64,000 nucleotides of DNA from CAWDMC01 sp963803295. Lineage in GTDB: Bacteria > Acidobacteriota > Terriglobia > UBA7540. Shown one piece after another: positions 27,169 through 36,040 of this stretch. The position numbers and the translations under genes are program-made. How positions within the stretch are numbered: position 1 is the first letter of the stretch; each line of letters begins with the position of its first letter. The stretch is taken from contig CAWDMC010000024.1 in the NCBI GenBank assembly GCA_963803295.1, forward strand, positions 62,001 through 126,000. The letters run 5' to 3'. A model generated the notes under the pieces. The model was given only the letters and a program-made list of their open reading frames with translations, was not told the DNA's origin and did not search any database.

Positions 27169-28086
27169 ATGGCAAGCGGAAAGGGACATTTTGATTTTGT
27201 GCAGGTGGATGTCTTTACCAACCGGCCGCTCGAGGGCAACCCGCTGGCGGTTTTCACGGATGCTCGCGGCTTGAGCGACGCTTTGATGCAGGCCTTGGCT
27301 CGGGAGATGAACCTCTCGGAAACTACCTTTGTATTGCCGGCCGATGCTGAAACGGAGCGGCGGCGAGGCGTGCGAGTCCGTATCTTCACGCCGGAAGAGG
27401 AACTCCCCTTTGCCGGACACCCAACGCTGGGTACGGCTTGGGTCCTGCGCGCCGCCGCGGGTGCACAGGCGACGGCGGAAGTCCGGCTCGACCTCAAGGT
27501 TGGCGCCATCCCGGTAACGTTTAGCGAAGACGAAGACGGCGGGCTATTTGGCGAGATGCGCCAAGTCGATCCTCAATTTGGCCAGACCCACGCGCCCGAG
27601 GCAATTGCGCCGTTGGCGGGAATCGCAGTCGAAGAATTTGCCGCCGGTCTGCCGATCCAGACGGTCTCGACCGGTGTGCCGTTTGCCATCGCGGCGGTGC
27701 GATCGCTCGAGGCGATCCGCCGCCTGCGCTTTGATCTCGGACGCGCGGAGGAATACGCTGCTAAATCCGACGTCCACTTTTTTTATTTCTTCACGCGCGA
27801 GACCGAAGACCCGCAGGCCAGAATCCACTCACGCATGATCTTCTCGAACGGCGAGGATCCCGCCACCGGCTCGGCCGCCGGATGCGCCGCAGCCTACATG
27901 GTACGCCATGGCATTGCGTCGGCCGACGAGCGCGTGATGATTGAGCAGGGAATCGAGATTCGCCGTCCCAGCCGGATCTTTGTGCGCGCGGGAAGGGAAG
28001 GGGATCGTCCGGTAAATGTGCGAGTGGGCGGAAACGTAGTTGAGGTGCTGAGAGGGACGGTCGAGATCTCGAAATTGTATAGTTGA
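27169..28086 (+). CDS. PhzF-family isomerase/epimerase-like protein
   Basis: A 305-residue cytoplasmic protein of the PhzF family, whose two halves share a diaminopimelate-epimerase fold. The N-terminal half has QVDVFTNRPLEGNPLAVF and NLSETTFVLP, where the Glu corresponds to the catalytic Glu45 of PhzF. RIFTPEEELPFAGHPTLGTA follows, and the C-terminal half has the matching GEDPATGSAAGCAAAY. Named members isomerise a dihydro-hydroxyanthranilate in phenazine synthesis, but most bacterial relatives are of unknown function and no other phenazine gene is present. The ATG at 27169 has GGGAGG nine bases upstream. It lies 26 bases after the methyltransferase gene and is probably co-transcribed. Confidence 0.9.
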   Translation: MASGKGHFDFVQVDVFTNRPLEGNPLAVFTDARGLSDALMQALAREMNLSETTFVLPADAETERRRGVRVRIFTPEEELPFAGHPTLGTAWVLRAAAGAQATAEVRLDLKVGAIPVTFSEDEDGGLFGEMRQVDPQFGQTHAPEAIAPLAGIAVEEFAAGLPIQTVSTGVPFAIAAVRSLEAIRRLRFDLGRAEEYAAKSDVHFFYFFTRETEDPQARIHSRMIFSNGEDPATGSAAGCAAAYMVRHGIASADERVMIEQGIEIRRPSRIFVRAGREGDRPVNVRVGGNVVEVLRGTVEISKLYS

Positions 28087-28164
28087 GATATTTTATCAAC
28101 CGTATAATTCAGGTGATCGGGGATGACTGACCCTAGCGTTACCTGCAAAGTTCAACGAACGGCT

Positions 28165-28443
28165 CTAGACCAGCTCGATCGTTAGGCGACGTCCAACAAT
28201 GGCCGCCGCGCGCTGCAGGCTTGACAGAGTGATATCATTTCGCGGGTCGAGTAGGCGGTCAACCTGAGTGCGACTCGTCTTGAGTAGCATGGCCATGCGG
28301 GCTTTCGATATTTTTTTCTTCTTCATGGCCTCGGCGAGTTGCCATGCGACGACCTCCTTGATCGCCTGCGTTTGGGCCACGTCGAAGATTCCTTCTTCCT
28401 TGAGGAAGTCATCAATGCTCGAACCCATATGTTTCTTGCTCAT
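28165..28443 (-). CDS. higA: XRE-type antitoxin, HigA-like
   Basis: A 92-residue DNA-binding antitoxin expected to neutralise the toxin encoded just upstream and to repress their shared promoter. The helix-turn-helix covers about residues 40-90: AWQLAEAMKKKKISKARMAM, then LLKTSRTQVDRLLDPRNDIT and LSSLQRAAAIVGRRL. Its ATG overlaps the toxin stop by four bases (ATGA), so translation is coupled. The toxin-first order is the one described for HigBA systems. It ends 78 bases after the convergent phzF-like gene. Confidence 0.87.
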   Translation of the reverse strand: MSKKHMGSSIDDFLKEEGIFDVAQTQAIKEVVAWQLAEAMKKKKISKARMAMLLKTSRTQVDRLLDPRNDITLSSLQRAAAIVGRRLTIELV

Positions 28444-28802
28444 CGCTCCAACTCCTTCTGACGTTTACGTGCCAACGCCAGATCGTCATGCGGCGTCGTC
28501 CGCGTCTTCTTGATAAAACCGTGCAACGCGACCAAGTGTCCGCGGCTACGACGCAGCAGCACGCGGGCCGTTCGCTTCGTCGACAGGTCCGTCCGGATTT
28601 CCCACAGACCTCCACTCAACGGGCGGCACAGCGGCATGCCGACCGGCCACTGCCATTGCGCCCTTAGGAGATCTCTCCCTACGGCGTGGCGCTCGCCTTC
28701 CGGCAACCCTTTGAGCCACTCCCGTACTGGCTCACTGCCCGCCTCGGTGCGGAAAAAGACCAGGAGGATCTTCTGCGGCGGTGGATCATCTTCATCTGCC
28801 AT
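28440..28802 (-). CDS. higB: HigB/RelE-type toxin (phage Gp49-like family)
   Basis: A 120-residue basic protein expected to cleave mRNA on the ribosome when not bound by its antitoxin. The family pattern can be followed: ILLVFFRTEAGSEPVREWLK, then LSGGLWEIRTDLSTKRTARV with the conserved Trp-Glu-Ile-Arg, then LHGFIKKTRTTPHDDLALA, where the Gly-Phe-x-Lys-Lys and closing Pro are typical. It is transcribed first in a two-gene operon. Possible roles are genome-segment stabilisation or stress response, and the sequence does not distinguish these. Confidence 0.87.
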   Translation of the reverse strand: MADEDDPPPQKILLVFFRTEAGSEPVREWLKGLPEGERHAVGRDLLRAQWQWPVGMPLCRPLSGGLWEIRTDLSTKRTARVLLRRSRGHLVALHGFIKKTRTTPHDDLALARKRQKELER

Positions 28803-28920
28803 TTTGCGCCCTCAGGTACTGTACCATAAAAGGTGCACTTTGGGCGATTTTCCTGGAGAAGGACGGGAGCTTGCTACGGTATTCCTTTGTCGTCCCCTAC
28901 TGCATCTAAATAATATTGTG

Positions 28921-29799
28921 TTGATACGATTAGGATACGACATTCAGTTCCACGTTCCGGCTCCCGTGGCAATGGTTGCGCTGCTCCACGTGCACCCTTC
29001 GCGGGCATCCGACCTGCTCGAATCCGACAATGTGAGGGTGGAACCCGCGGCCAAGGTCGAGGACTATTATGATAGCTTTGGCAACAGGTGTTCACGTTTC
29101 TTGGCTCCGCAAGGGAACTTGCGTCTTTGGAACTCAACTCTGATAAGAGATTCCGGAGAGCCTGACCCTGTCAATCCTGACGCGCGCCAGTTGCCGGTTG
29201 AGAAACTGCCGCCGGAAACGCTTTGCTATCTCCTCAACAGCCGCTATTGCGAGACGGACCGGCTGACCAACATTGCCTCGGAGCTGTTCGGTCACTTGCC
29301 GCCCGGGTGGGGCCGGGTACAGGCTGTGTGCGACTGGGTTCACGCCAAAGTCACCTTCGGATACCATTTTGCCCGAGCCACCAAGACGGCCCTCGACGTT
29401 TACACCGAACGTACCGGCGTGTGCCGCGACTTCCAGCACCTCGCGGTTACCTTCTGCCGTTGTCTGAACATCCCTGCCCGCTATGCCACGGGATATCTAG
29501 GAGACATCGGCGTCCCACCGTCGCCGTCGCCTATGGACTTCACCGCCTGGTTCGAAGTGTACCTGGAGGATCGCTGGTGGGCGTTTGATGCGCGGCACAA
29601 TGAAAGACGAATTGGGCGCACCTTGATGGCGGTCGGACGTGATGCGGCGGACGTGGCGATCACCACGTCTTTCGGTGCCGCCAATTTGAAGGGTTTCGTG
29701 GTGCAGACCGAGGAAGTGGCCGATCCAGCAGACGACGTGAGGATGACGACTACTGAAGCTCGGATCGACTCGCGACAGGCCGTCGATAGTCCGGTTTAA
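28921..29799 (+). CDS. Transglutaminase-like superfamily protein
   Basis: A 292-residue protein with an N-terminal beta-rich segment (YDIQFHVPAPVAMVALLHVH) and a transglutaminase-like core over about residues 150-240. The nucleophile Cys is in ERTGVCRDFQHLAVTFCR, and the Asp is in RWWAFDARHNERRIGR. The expected catalytic His sits in a DFHAWFEVY-type motif; here it is MDFTAWFEVY, with Thr in that place. Some relatives carry Ser there, so activity is uncertain. The start is placed at TTG 28921 (MIRLGYDIQF); GTG 28918 is also possible. A long upstream extension of the same frame overlaps the toxin gene and is unlikely. Its role may be peptidase-like, and the substrate is unknown. Confidence 0.83.
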   Translation: MIRLGYDIQFHVPAPVAMVALLHVHPSRASDLLESDNVRVEPAAKVEDYYDSFGNRCSRFLAPQGNLRLWNSTLIRDSGEPDPVNPDARQLPVEKLPPETLCYLLNSRYCETDRLTNIASELFGHLPPGWGRVQAVCDWVHAKVTFGYHFARATKTALDVYTERTGVCRDFQHLAVTFCRCLNIPARYATGYLGDIGVPPSPSPMDFTAWFEVYLEDRWWAFDARHNERRIGRTLMAVGRDAADVAITTSFGAANLKGFVVQTEEVADPADDVRMTTTEARIDSRQAVDSPV

Positions 29800-29828
29800 G
29801 ATGGGATTGCACAATTGGTTCGTCTGAT

Positions 29829-29945
29829 TGAGCATTACAAGTCATCGTGTCGGCCTTACTGTAGCGCCGGTGTCCCCACCGGCGTTTTTGGCGCTGAGGA
29901 GAGTGCTGCTGCAGAGTTGAGCGTCCCTGTGATTTGTAATGCTCA
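29829..29945 (+). mobile_element. MITE-like element with terminal inverted repeats (copy B)
   Basis: A 117-bp non-coding element 29 bases after the transglutaminase-like gene. The left end TGAGCATTACAAGTCA and the reverse complement of the right end, TGAGCATTACAAATCA, differ at one of 16 positions. The inside starts GTAGCGCCGGTGTCCCCACC, has the same CGCCGGTG/CACCGGCG hairpin as the other copies, and then a TTTTT run after the hairpin. In the plus direction that run could also act as a terminator for the upstream gene. No target-site duplication is evident. Confidence 0.78.
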
Positions 29946-30048
29946 GGTAGGTCTGAAAACGGCAGGGCGAGATTCTTCGCTTTTGCTCAGAATGACAGCC
30001 ATTGGGGATTAAACCCGCAACTTGCTTAATCTATCAAACCTTCACACA

Positions 30049-31548
30049 TCACCCCTGGGCCTTAGCTCGCGCCTTGTTCTCGGCCTCCAGGAATCGTGAT
30101 GCCCATACCGCAACCGTCTCTGGCGTCGCCGGACCGCCGCCGGATTCGAGGGTGGCGAACTGAATGGCGAGATTGCCGACGGTAGATCCCTCTACTGCGC
30201 CGCGGATCACCTGGTAGCCGGTTTGCTGCTCGATCAGCCGATTGAGGTATTGATTCTGGCTGCCTCCTCCAACCACATACAACTTCCGGATGTGCCTGTC
30301 AGTGACTTCCTCAAGGGCGCGTAAGAGCTCGGCGTATCGTTTAGCCAGGCTAAGGAAAATGCAGTGGGCCATGGCCGCCGGTTGCTCCGGCCCCTCTCGG
30401 ATGGGAGCTTGCCCCGTCTGCTCAAGCAGACGATTGATTCGCTCCGGCATGTGACCAGGCAGGAGCAGATCGGGCTCGTCTACGAAGAAGGTGGCGTCAG
30501 TCTGAGGACGGTCCTGGCACCCCGCGACCAAGTCGGCCGCAGTCAGTTTGCGTCCGCCGGCGGCTATCGCCGTGGCGTTCCATTGACGTAAGCATTCCTC
30601 GATGAGCCACATGCCATTTATGTTCTTCAAGAACCGTATGCGTCCGCCCACCCCGCCTTCGTTAGTGAAATTCACACGCAAGGCTGCGTCGGAGGTGCAA
30701 GGCTCATTGAGCACAGCGCCCACCAGCGACCAGGTGCCCGAGCTGACAAAAGCGGTGTCGGATCCCGAATCTGGAATGGCGGCGACGGCAGCACCGGTAT
30801 CGTGGCAGGCCGGAGCGATCAGTTGGGCGCCACGTAAGGCAGGCAGGGAGGAGAGCGGACCAGTGAGCTGTCCGACGGGCGTGCCGGGTGGAACGATGGG
30901 CGCGGCGGCACTGCGGTCCAGCCCCACCTTGGCGAAAATCTCATCGCACCAGTCGCGGGTGCGGACGTTAACCAGTTGCGTGTGGGTGGCATTCGAGTAC
31001 TCTGCTACCGCACGTCCACCGAGGCGGTGGAGGCAGTATTCGGGCACATTGAGCCACCGCACTCCTGGCGTCACGCCCTCGCAACGATCCGCATAGAGCT
31101 GGTAAAGGGTGTTAAGGCGTATCAACTGGATTCCAGTAAGGTGGTAGAGAAGCGCCTTGCCGGCATCGGCATCCTCCGGAGCGGTGTCCGCGGCCATTAG
31201 TTTCCAGACCTCGGGCATGATGGTCTCGGTTCGCCGATCGCGATAACAGAAAGGCGGCCCGAGGGGCTTGTCCTCCGCATCGAGGCGCACGTAATCTACG
31301 GCCCAGCCATCCACGCCGATCGAGTCCACCGGCAAGGATCCGAGGGACTCGGCGGCGAGGCGCAGGCCCTCATCAATACCGGCCAGCAGGCGGTCAAGGT
31401 CCCAGTGGATGTGCCCGTCGCGCTCTACAGGTCCGTTGGGGTAGCGATGGATCAGGCGCAGGCGGACCGTTGAGCCGTCCCACTCTCCCAAAGATACGCG
31501 ACAGCTTTCGGCTCCGAGGTCAACGGCAATCGAACGAAGAGGTTTCAT
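30049..31548 (-). CDS. rhaB: L-rhamnulokinase
   Basis: A 499-residue FGGY-family sugar kinase that phosphorylates L-rhamnulose to rhamnulose-1-phosphate. The N-terminal phosphate loop is AVDLGAESCRVSLGEWDG and is followed by the rhamnulokinase-like HRYPNGPVERDGHIHWDLD. IGVDGWAVDYVRLD and the C-terminal KLYVVGGGSQNQYLNRLIEQ with TGYQVIRGAVEGSTVGNLAI are characteristic. It is the distal gene of a leftward pair with the isomerase encoded 135 bases upstream. No rhamnulose-1-phosphate aldolase is in the window, so the last step must be encoded elsewhere. Confidence 0.93.
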   Translation of the reverse strand: MKPLRSIAVDLGAESCRVSLGEWDGSTVRLRLIHRYPNGPVERDGHIHWDLDRLLAGIDEGLRLAAESLGSLPVDSIGVDGWAVDYVRLDAEDKPLGPPFCYRDRRTETIMPEVWKLMAADTAPEDADAGKALLYHLTGIQLIRLNTLYQLYADRCEGVTPGVRWLNVPEYCLHRLGGRAVAEYSNATHTQLVNVRTRDWCDEIFAKVGLDRSAAAPIVPPGTPVGQLTGPLSSLPALRGAQLIAPACHDTGAAVAAIPDSGSDTAFVSSGTWSLVGAVLNEPCTSDAALRVNFTNEGGVGGRIRFLKNINGMWLIEECLRQWNATAIAAGGRKLTAADLVAGCQDRPQTDATFFVDEPDLLLPGHMPERINRLLEQTGQAPIREGPEQPAAMAHCIFLSLAKRYAELLRALEEVTDRHIRKLYVVGGGSQNQYLNRLIEQQTGYQVIRGAVEGSTVGNLAIQFATLESGGGPATPETVAVWASRFLEAENKARAKAQG

Positions 31549-31683
31549 GGCGGGTTCGAGCTCCCAACGGGGAATTCAACTCCAGGAAAATGTTAGAATG
31601 CCGGCCGCGAATTAACGCGCAGCAACACAGCTAAGGCATAGCGGCAGACCTCCTGAAAGGCGGAGATCTGCCTACCCGTACTT

Positions 31684-32880
31684 CTAGGCATAGCTGCTGG
31701 CCGCCGCGGCACGGCCGCCGCGCTCGCGGTTGATACGTTCCAGGTACCCACTGGCGCGGAAGCCGGCCAGAGGATCCTCATGGAGTCCCTTGTCTTTTCG
31801 CCACTGACGGATGGCAGGGCGCACGTCGGTAGAGAATGCTTCCTTGAAGATGTTCTCGGCGTCGATGAGCTGCTGGCCGTTTTGCTTCTTCTGGAGCGCC
31901 GCGAAGTCGATGATCGCTGCTTTGGCATAGAGTTCCTGGGCGTTCATCACCGTCTGGATCATCTCTTCGATCTTGCCCTTAAGATTATGGCTCTGATCCA
32001 CCATATAGGCGATGTCGGCGCGCTTGCCGGTTTCCCACTCGTAATAGCGAATCTCGGCGAAGATACGGAACACCTGGTAAGGATCGATCGAACCCAACGT
32101 GAGGTCATCGTCGGCGAAGCGGCGATCGTTGAAGTGAAATCCGCCCAGCATGTCTTCGTCGAGCAGCCAGGTAACGATTTGCTCGATGTTCTGAGCCTGG
32201 TAATGGTGCCCAGTATCCACCAGGACACGCGATTTCGGCCCCGCCTGATTGGCAAATACCATTGCCATGCCCCAATCGGCAATGTCGGTGTGATAGAACG
32301 CCGGCTCGAAGGGCTTGTACTCGACCAGTAGGCGCTGATCCGGCCCGAGCTCGTCATGGGTGCGTTTCAGACCTTCTGCCATCCAGTGTTTGCGTGCTCG
32401 GATACTAGCCGTTCCGGGGTAGCTTGAGCCATCGGCGAACCAAGGTGTGACGTCGCGGGATCCCAGTTCCTTGGCCACGCGGACCGAGTAGAGAATGTGA
32501 TCGAGAGCCTTCTGCCGGATCTCTTCCTGTTCGTTGCAGAGCGATCCGTGTTTGTAGATCTGGTCCTGAAAGACGTTCGGGCTGATGGAACCCGGCTTGA
32601 TGCCATAGCGCGCGGCCAGCTTCTTGACCTCACTAAGATTGCTGCCTTCAGGTGCGTCCCACTGGACGTGCAGCGCCACTGTGGGGACCGCCCCCGTAAA
32701 GACATTCACCTGGCCTGCATCGGCGAACTTCTCTTCTGTGGTCTTGGCGGCGGGTTGGAGAAACTTGCCAAAACGCGTTCCGGTATCGGCGAATCCCCAG
32801 GAGGGAACTTCAATCTTCAGACCGTCAAGCGCGGCATTGATGATTTCGGCATTAGAGTCCGGCAAAGAACTGGATGGCAT
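31684..32880 (-). CDS. rhaI: L-rhamnose isomerase, RhaI type
   Basis: A 398-residue TIM-barrel metal enzyme converting L-rhamnose to L-rhamnulose. It resembles the Pseudomonas stutzeri-type rhamnose isomerase rather than Escherichia coli RhaA. Metal and substrate residues lie in LLVEYKPFEPAFYHTD (Glu), VLVDTGHHYQAQNIEQIV (Asp and His), GGFHFNDRRFADDD (His, Asn, Asp) and AYMVDQSHNLKGKIEEM (Asp). GGAGG lies 11 bases ahead of the ATG, slightly distant. Together with rhaB it forms the upper part of L-rhamnose degradation in the cytoplasm. Homology to a xylose-isomerase-like fold is certain; sugar specificity rests on the neighbouring kinase. Confidence 0.88.
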   Translation of the reverse strand: MPSSSLPDSNAEIINAALDGLKIEVPSWGFADTGTRFGKFLQPAAKTTEEKFADAGQVNVFTGAVPTVALHVQWDAPEGSNLSEVKKLAARYGIKPGSISPNVFQDQIYKHGSLCNEQEEIRQKALDHILYSVRVAKELGSRDVTPWFADGSSYPGTASIRARKHWMAEGLKRTHDELGPDQRLLVEYKPFEPAFYHTDIADWGMAMVFANQAGPKSRVLVDTGHHYQAQNIEQIVTWLLDEDMLGGFHFNDRRFADDDLTLGSIDPYQVFRIFAEIRYYEWETGKRADIAYMVDQSHNLKGKIEEMIQTVMNAQELYAKAAIIDFAALQKKQNGQQLIDAENIFKEAFSTDVRPAIRQWRKDKGLHEDPLAGFRASGYLERINRERGGRAAAASSYA

Positions 32881-33082
32881 AAATTTCGAGGCCTCCTAAC
32901 CTTGATAAATATCGAACGGGGGGATCATAGCACAGTCTAGAGAACAGTGGGCAACGGGCGTACGCACATGGAGCCACAATCAAGGCGGTTCCGTTCAAAG
33001 CCGGATCTGAGGATCAAGCTCGAGCGGAAAAGGCGCGGAGAATCTGCGTAAATTGAGCGGGGCTTTGCGGGATTTCCGAAGG

Positions 33083-34649
33083 TCAAAGAGTCGGCCAGAG
33101 CGCTTCCCAGATTTTGAACTCATTGTGAAAACCGGATTCCTCAGCGCGGGTAAGCGACCGTCCGGACGCGACTGCGAGGGTTTCTGCAAAAATCTGGCGG
33201 CCCACTTCTTCGATGGTCGCCTTTTTTTCCAGAATGACCCCGGCATCGACGTCGATGTCACCGTTGATGCGGGCCAGCACTGGATTCGAGCCGATCTTCA
33301 TCACCGGTCCGAGGGCGCAACCGATACCCGTACCCCGTCCGGTGGTGAACAGCGTTACCTGAGCTCCGCTCAGGAAAAGCGCAGGGGTGCAGACATGGTC
33401 GTACCCGGGAGTGTATAGCACGTACAGCCCTTTGCGATCGCCAAGCCACTCGCCGTATTCGACCAGGTCCTCGACCGTGGACGTACCGCCTTTGGCTTTG
33501 ACGCCGCTCGACTTCAGGAAAATATTGTAGAGCCCGCCTTTCTTGTTGCCAGGCGAAGGGTTCTCGCGAAAGTCCTCGCCGAACATATTGACGTACTGCT
33601 CGTATCGTTCGAGCGCGCCCATGAGCTTCCGTCCGACTTCGCGGGTACGCGCGCGCCCCGCGAGATCCACCATCGCCGCTCCCTGCAGCTCCGGGATTTC
33701 GGGCAGGAACACCGCGGCGCCGGCCTTCACGAACATGTCAGCGGCAACGCCAACGGCAGGATTTGCGGTGACGCCTGACCAACGGTCGGATCCGCCGCAC
33801 TCGGTGCCGACGATCAGCTTGGAGATCGAAACCGGCTGCCGCTTCGCAAGGTCCGCCTGCCTCGAGCAGCTTCCTGACGATCTCGAGTCCGCGCTCCACC
33901 GTTTTGCGGCTGCCTCCTGACTGCTGAATTACCAGGTTCACGACCCGCTGGTTGTAATCGGGAACCGCGTTCTGAAAGACAGGCGCAGAACATTCGACAC
34001 ACGTCTTCCCGCAGCCGAGGTCGATGTAGATCGCTGCGGCGAGATTGGGATGGCGGAGTGTATTTCCGAGCAACAGGTTTAGGAGATCGACCGCACGACC
34101 ATCGGGCATTCCGCAGCCGGATTCCTGTGACAGTGCCACCACGCCATCGACGTTGGGATATTTGTCGCGCGTGTAGATCTCGCGCATGGCGCGGCTCGCG
34201 ATCTCGTGCGCTTCCGTGGATGAGCACATACCCGAGCTGACAATGCCCACGTAATTGCGGATGCCGACCGTGCCATCAGCACGCACGAACCCGTCGAAGG
34301 TTAGCGCTGCCAGGTCGGGATCGATCGCCGTAGGCTCGGGGTTGTCGCGATAGGTCACCTGTAGTTCTGGTAGGCGGTCCTGCAGGTTGTCGGGTGTAAC
34401 CGGATCGCCGGGTTCAAGTGGCTGCGATGCCAGACCAATGGGATCACCGAGCGTAATGAAAACCCCTCCCTGTGGGATTGCCTTGATGGCAAAGCTCTGC
34501 CCGCGCAGGATTTTTCCCGAAATCGTCAGCACCTGCCCCTCGTGGTCGAGTCGGGTGCCTCTTTCGAGGTGATCCACCGTGACCACGGCCACGTTGTCCC
34601 GCTCGGGCCGGATCACGATCGCGACATCTTCAAGCTTTTGCATTCCCAT
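33083..34649 (-). pseudogene. UxaA-family (altronate/galactarate-type) dehydratase, one frameshift
   Basis: The upstream piece (33738-34649) has an N-terminal SAF-like domain of about 100 residues and then the start of the dehydratase core: DGFVRADGTVGIRNYVGIVS, SQESGCGMPDGRAVDLLNLL and LGCGKTCVEC. The downstream piece (33083-33736) continues with AAVFLPEIPELQGAAMVDLA, LYVLYTPGYDHVCTPALFL and GRGTGIGCALGPVMKIGSNP. Between them, around 33845-33860, the frame shifts; the correct frame reads KLIVGTECGGSDRWSG. Joined, the protein is about 520 residues, like UxaA or GarD. It would dehydrate a sugar acid. The true substrate is unknown. Either a recent mutation or an indel error explains the break. 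Confidence 0.82.
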
Positions 34650-34670
34650 AAATGATCAACTCCATACGCC

Positions 34671-34720
34671 GTAGCGCCGGTGTCCCCACCGGCGACGGCG
34701 CTGAGGACAGCGCTGCTACA
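34671..34720 (+). repeat. Core-only copy of the dispersed hairpin element
   Basis: The 50-base core starts GTAGCGCCGGTG and ends CAGCGCTGCTACA. CGCCGGTG/CACCGGCG and GCGCTG/CAGCGC form two hairpins within an outer GTAGC/GCTAC stem. It fills most of the 74-base gap between the UxaA-like and zinc dehydrogenase genes and lacks the terminal repeats. Between co-directional genes it could affect mRNA stability or attenuate transcription. Confidence 0.8.
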
Positions 34721-34723
34721 CGG

Positions 34724-35881
34724 TCATGAGGCCGGTGCCGCACTCTCCAGATTCAGTACGCCCTTGATGTAGTCGGGGCGCCGGAAATCGCTTTCAAACG
34801 CGTTGTGGATATCCTCGAGCGCGCCGTAGCGGTGCGTTACGATGGGCTGCACGGATATCTGGCCCGCATTCACCAGTCCCAGGGCGCGCCGATAAGTCGA
34901 GGGACGGCCGTCAGCGTCAAACCCTCCCGAGCCGCCGATGCTCACAATCAAGGTGGGTTCGAGCTGCATAATCGCGGAGAGCACGCTGGCTTCGCGGCCG
35001 GTATGCCCCCCTCCATAGAACAGCACGGTGCCCTGATGTTGCAGCACGTTCGGTATCTGCTCAAGCGCAATGGCGCTCCCCGAGGCTTCGATGACATAGT
35101 TCACGCCTGCGCCGGACGTACGGTCCCGCACCACTTCCACGACGTCTTCACTGGACGCGTTAACCGGGGCAGCCCCGAAGTGCTCCGCCAGGTTTAGCCT
35201 GTTGTCGCGCAGGTCGGCGACCAAAACGAGACCATCGAATTGCTTCACGTTGCGTAAGTATTCGAGGAACAGCAGGCCAGCCGGCCCAGCGCCGTAGATC
35301 AGCACGCTCCGGATACACCGGCCGGGATCGGGGTCATCGAAGCTGTAGCGCCCCGCATAGCGGTCGGCACGGTCACAAGCATGGGTGATGCAGGCCAGCG
35401 GTTCCACCAGCGCTCCGGTTTCGGCGGACATCCCCTCCGGCAGCCTAATGCAGTTCACCGCTGGCATCGATACATACTCAGCCATGGCGCCCCGCGTGGA
35501 GATGCCAAGCTCAAGGTAATTCCGGCACTGGTGCGAATCACCTGAGGCACAATAGGAGCACAGCCGCGTCTTGCCTAGACTGAGGCAGTTTAAGCCCTGA
35601 TCGCAGAGAACGCGATCGCCCACTTCGAGGTCCGTCACCTCGCGGCCGATTTCGATGACTTCTCCCGCGAACTCGTGGCCGATGATATGCGGGTACTCGG
35701 TGTAGGGGATAGTGCGTCCCGAGGCGTCACGGCGATAGTTACGGCCCTGAAAAATGTGCAGATCGGTGCCGCAGACTCCCACTGCCCCGACGCGAAGCAG
35801 TACCTGGTGTGGTGCAACTTCCGGATCGGGGATCCGCTCTATCACCAACTTGGCTACGTCTCTGAGGAGAGCACCCTTCAT
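34724..35881 (-). CDS. Zinc-dependent medium-chain alcohol/polyol dehydrogenase
   Basis: A 385-residue NAD(P)-dependent dehydrogenase. The catalytic zinc ligands can be read in VGVCGTDLHIF (Cys), IIGHEFAGEVIEIG (His-Glu) and the LVEPLACITHAC loop. The structural-zinc region is altered: the cysteines in LNCLSLGKTRLCSYCASGD and HQCRN are spread out. The nucleotide-binding loop is SVLIYGAGPAGLLFLEYL. The start is the ATG at 35881, with GGAG just upstream; an ATG at 35905 would add eight residues. It probably oxidises a sugar, polyol or sugar acid in the same pathway as the adjacent UxaA-like dehydratase and SDR, which is inferred from order and orientation. Confidence 0.88.
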   Translation of the reverse strand: MKGALLRDVAKLVIERIPDPEVAPHQVLLRVGAVGVCGTDLHIFQGRNYRRDASGRTIPYTEYPHIIGHEFAGEVIEIGREVTDLEVGDRVLCDQGLNCLSLGKTRLCSYCASGDSHQCRNYLELGISTRGAMAEYVSMPAVNCIRLPEGMSAETGALVEPLACITHACDRADRYAGRYSFDDPDPGRCIRSVLIYGAGPAGLLFLEYLRNVKQFDGLVLVADLRDNRLNLAEHFGAAPVNASSEDVVEVVRDRTSGAGVNYVIEASGSAIALEQIPNVLQHQGTVLFYGGGHTGREASVLSAIMQLEPTLIVSIGGSGGFDADGRPSTYRRALGLVNAGQISVQPIVTHRYGALEDIHNAFESDFRRPDYIKGVLNLESAAPAS

Positions 35882-36040
35882 AGTCTCCAATTCCGTTGAT
35901 AACATCCCTCCCGCAAGGGGGCGGGGCTTTTATCAACTGCAAACTCGCGATAAAAGTTGCACGCTTTCGTAGCCAATCTTAAAGTGAGGCTATAGAAGAC
36001 GTCTCCGGCATTCTGCAATCCTCATCGGCTGCTTCCGGTT

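Noticed and set aside
27169..28086. Phenazine biosynthesis suggested by the PhzF-like gene
   Set aside because: No phzA-E or phzG genes are present; most PhzF relatives do not make phenazines.
28077..28110. AT-rich GTTGA/TCAAC hairpin near TATAAT after the phzF-like gene
   Set aside because: The stem is only five bases, and the spacing between TTGAGA and TATAAT (14 bases) is too short for a standard promoter.
28510..28920. N-terminal extension of the transglutaminase-like frame
   Set aside because: It overlaps the toxin gene on the other strand, has no family match, and the conserved protein begins at MIRLGYDIQF.
34671..34720. The hairpin core as a CRISPR repeat
   Set aside because: Copies are kilobases apart, with no regular spacers and no cas genes.
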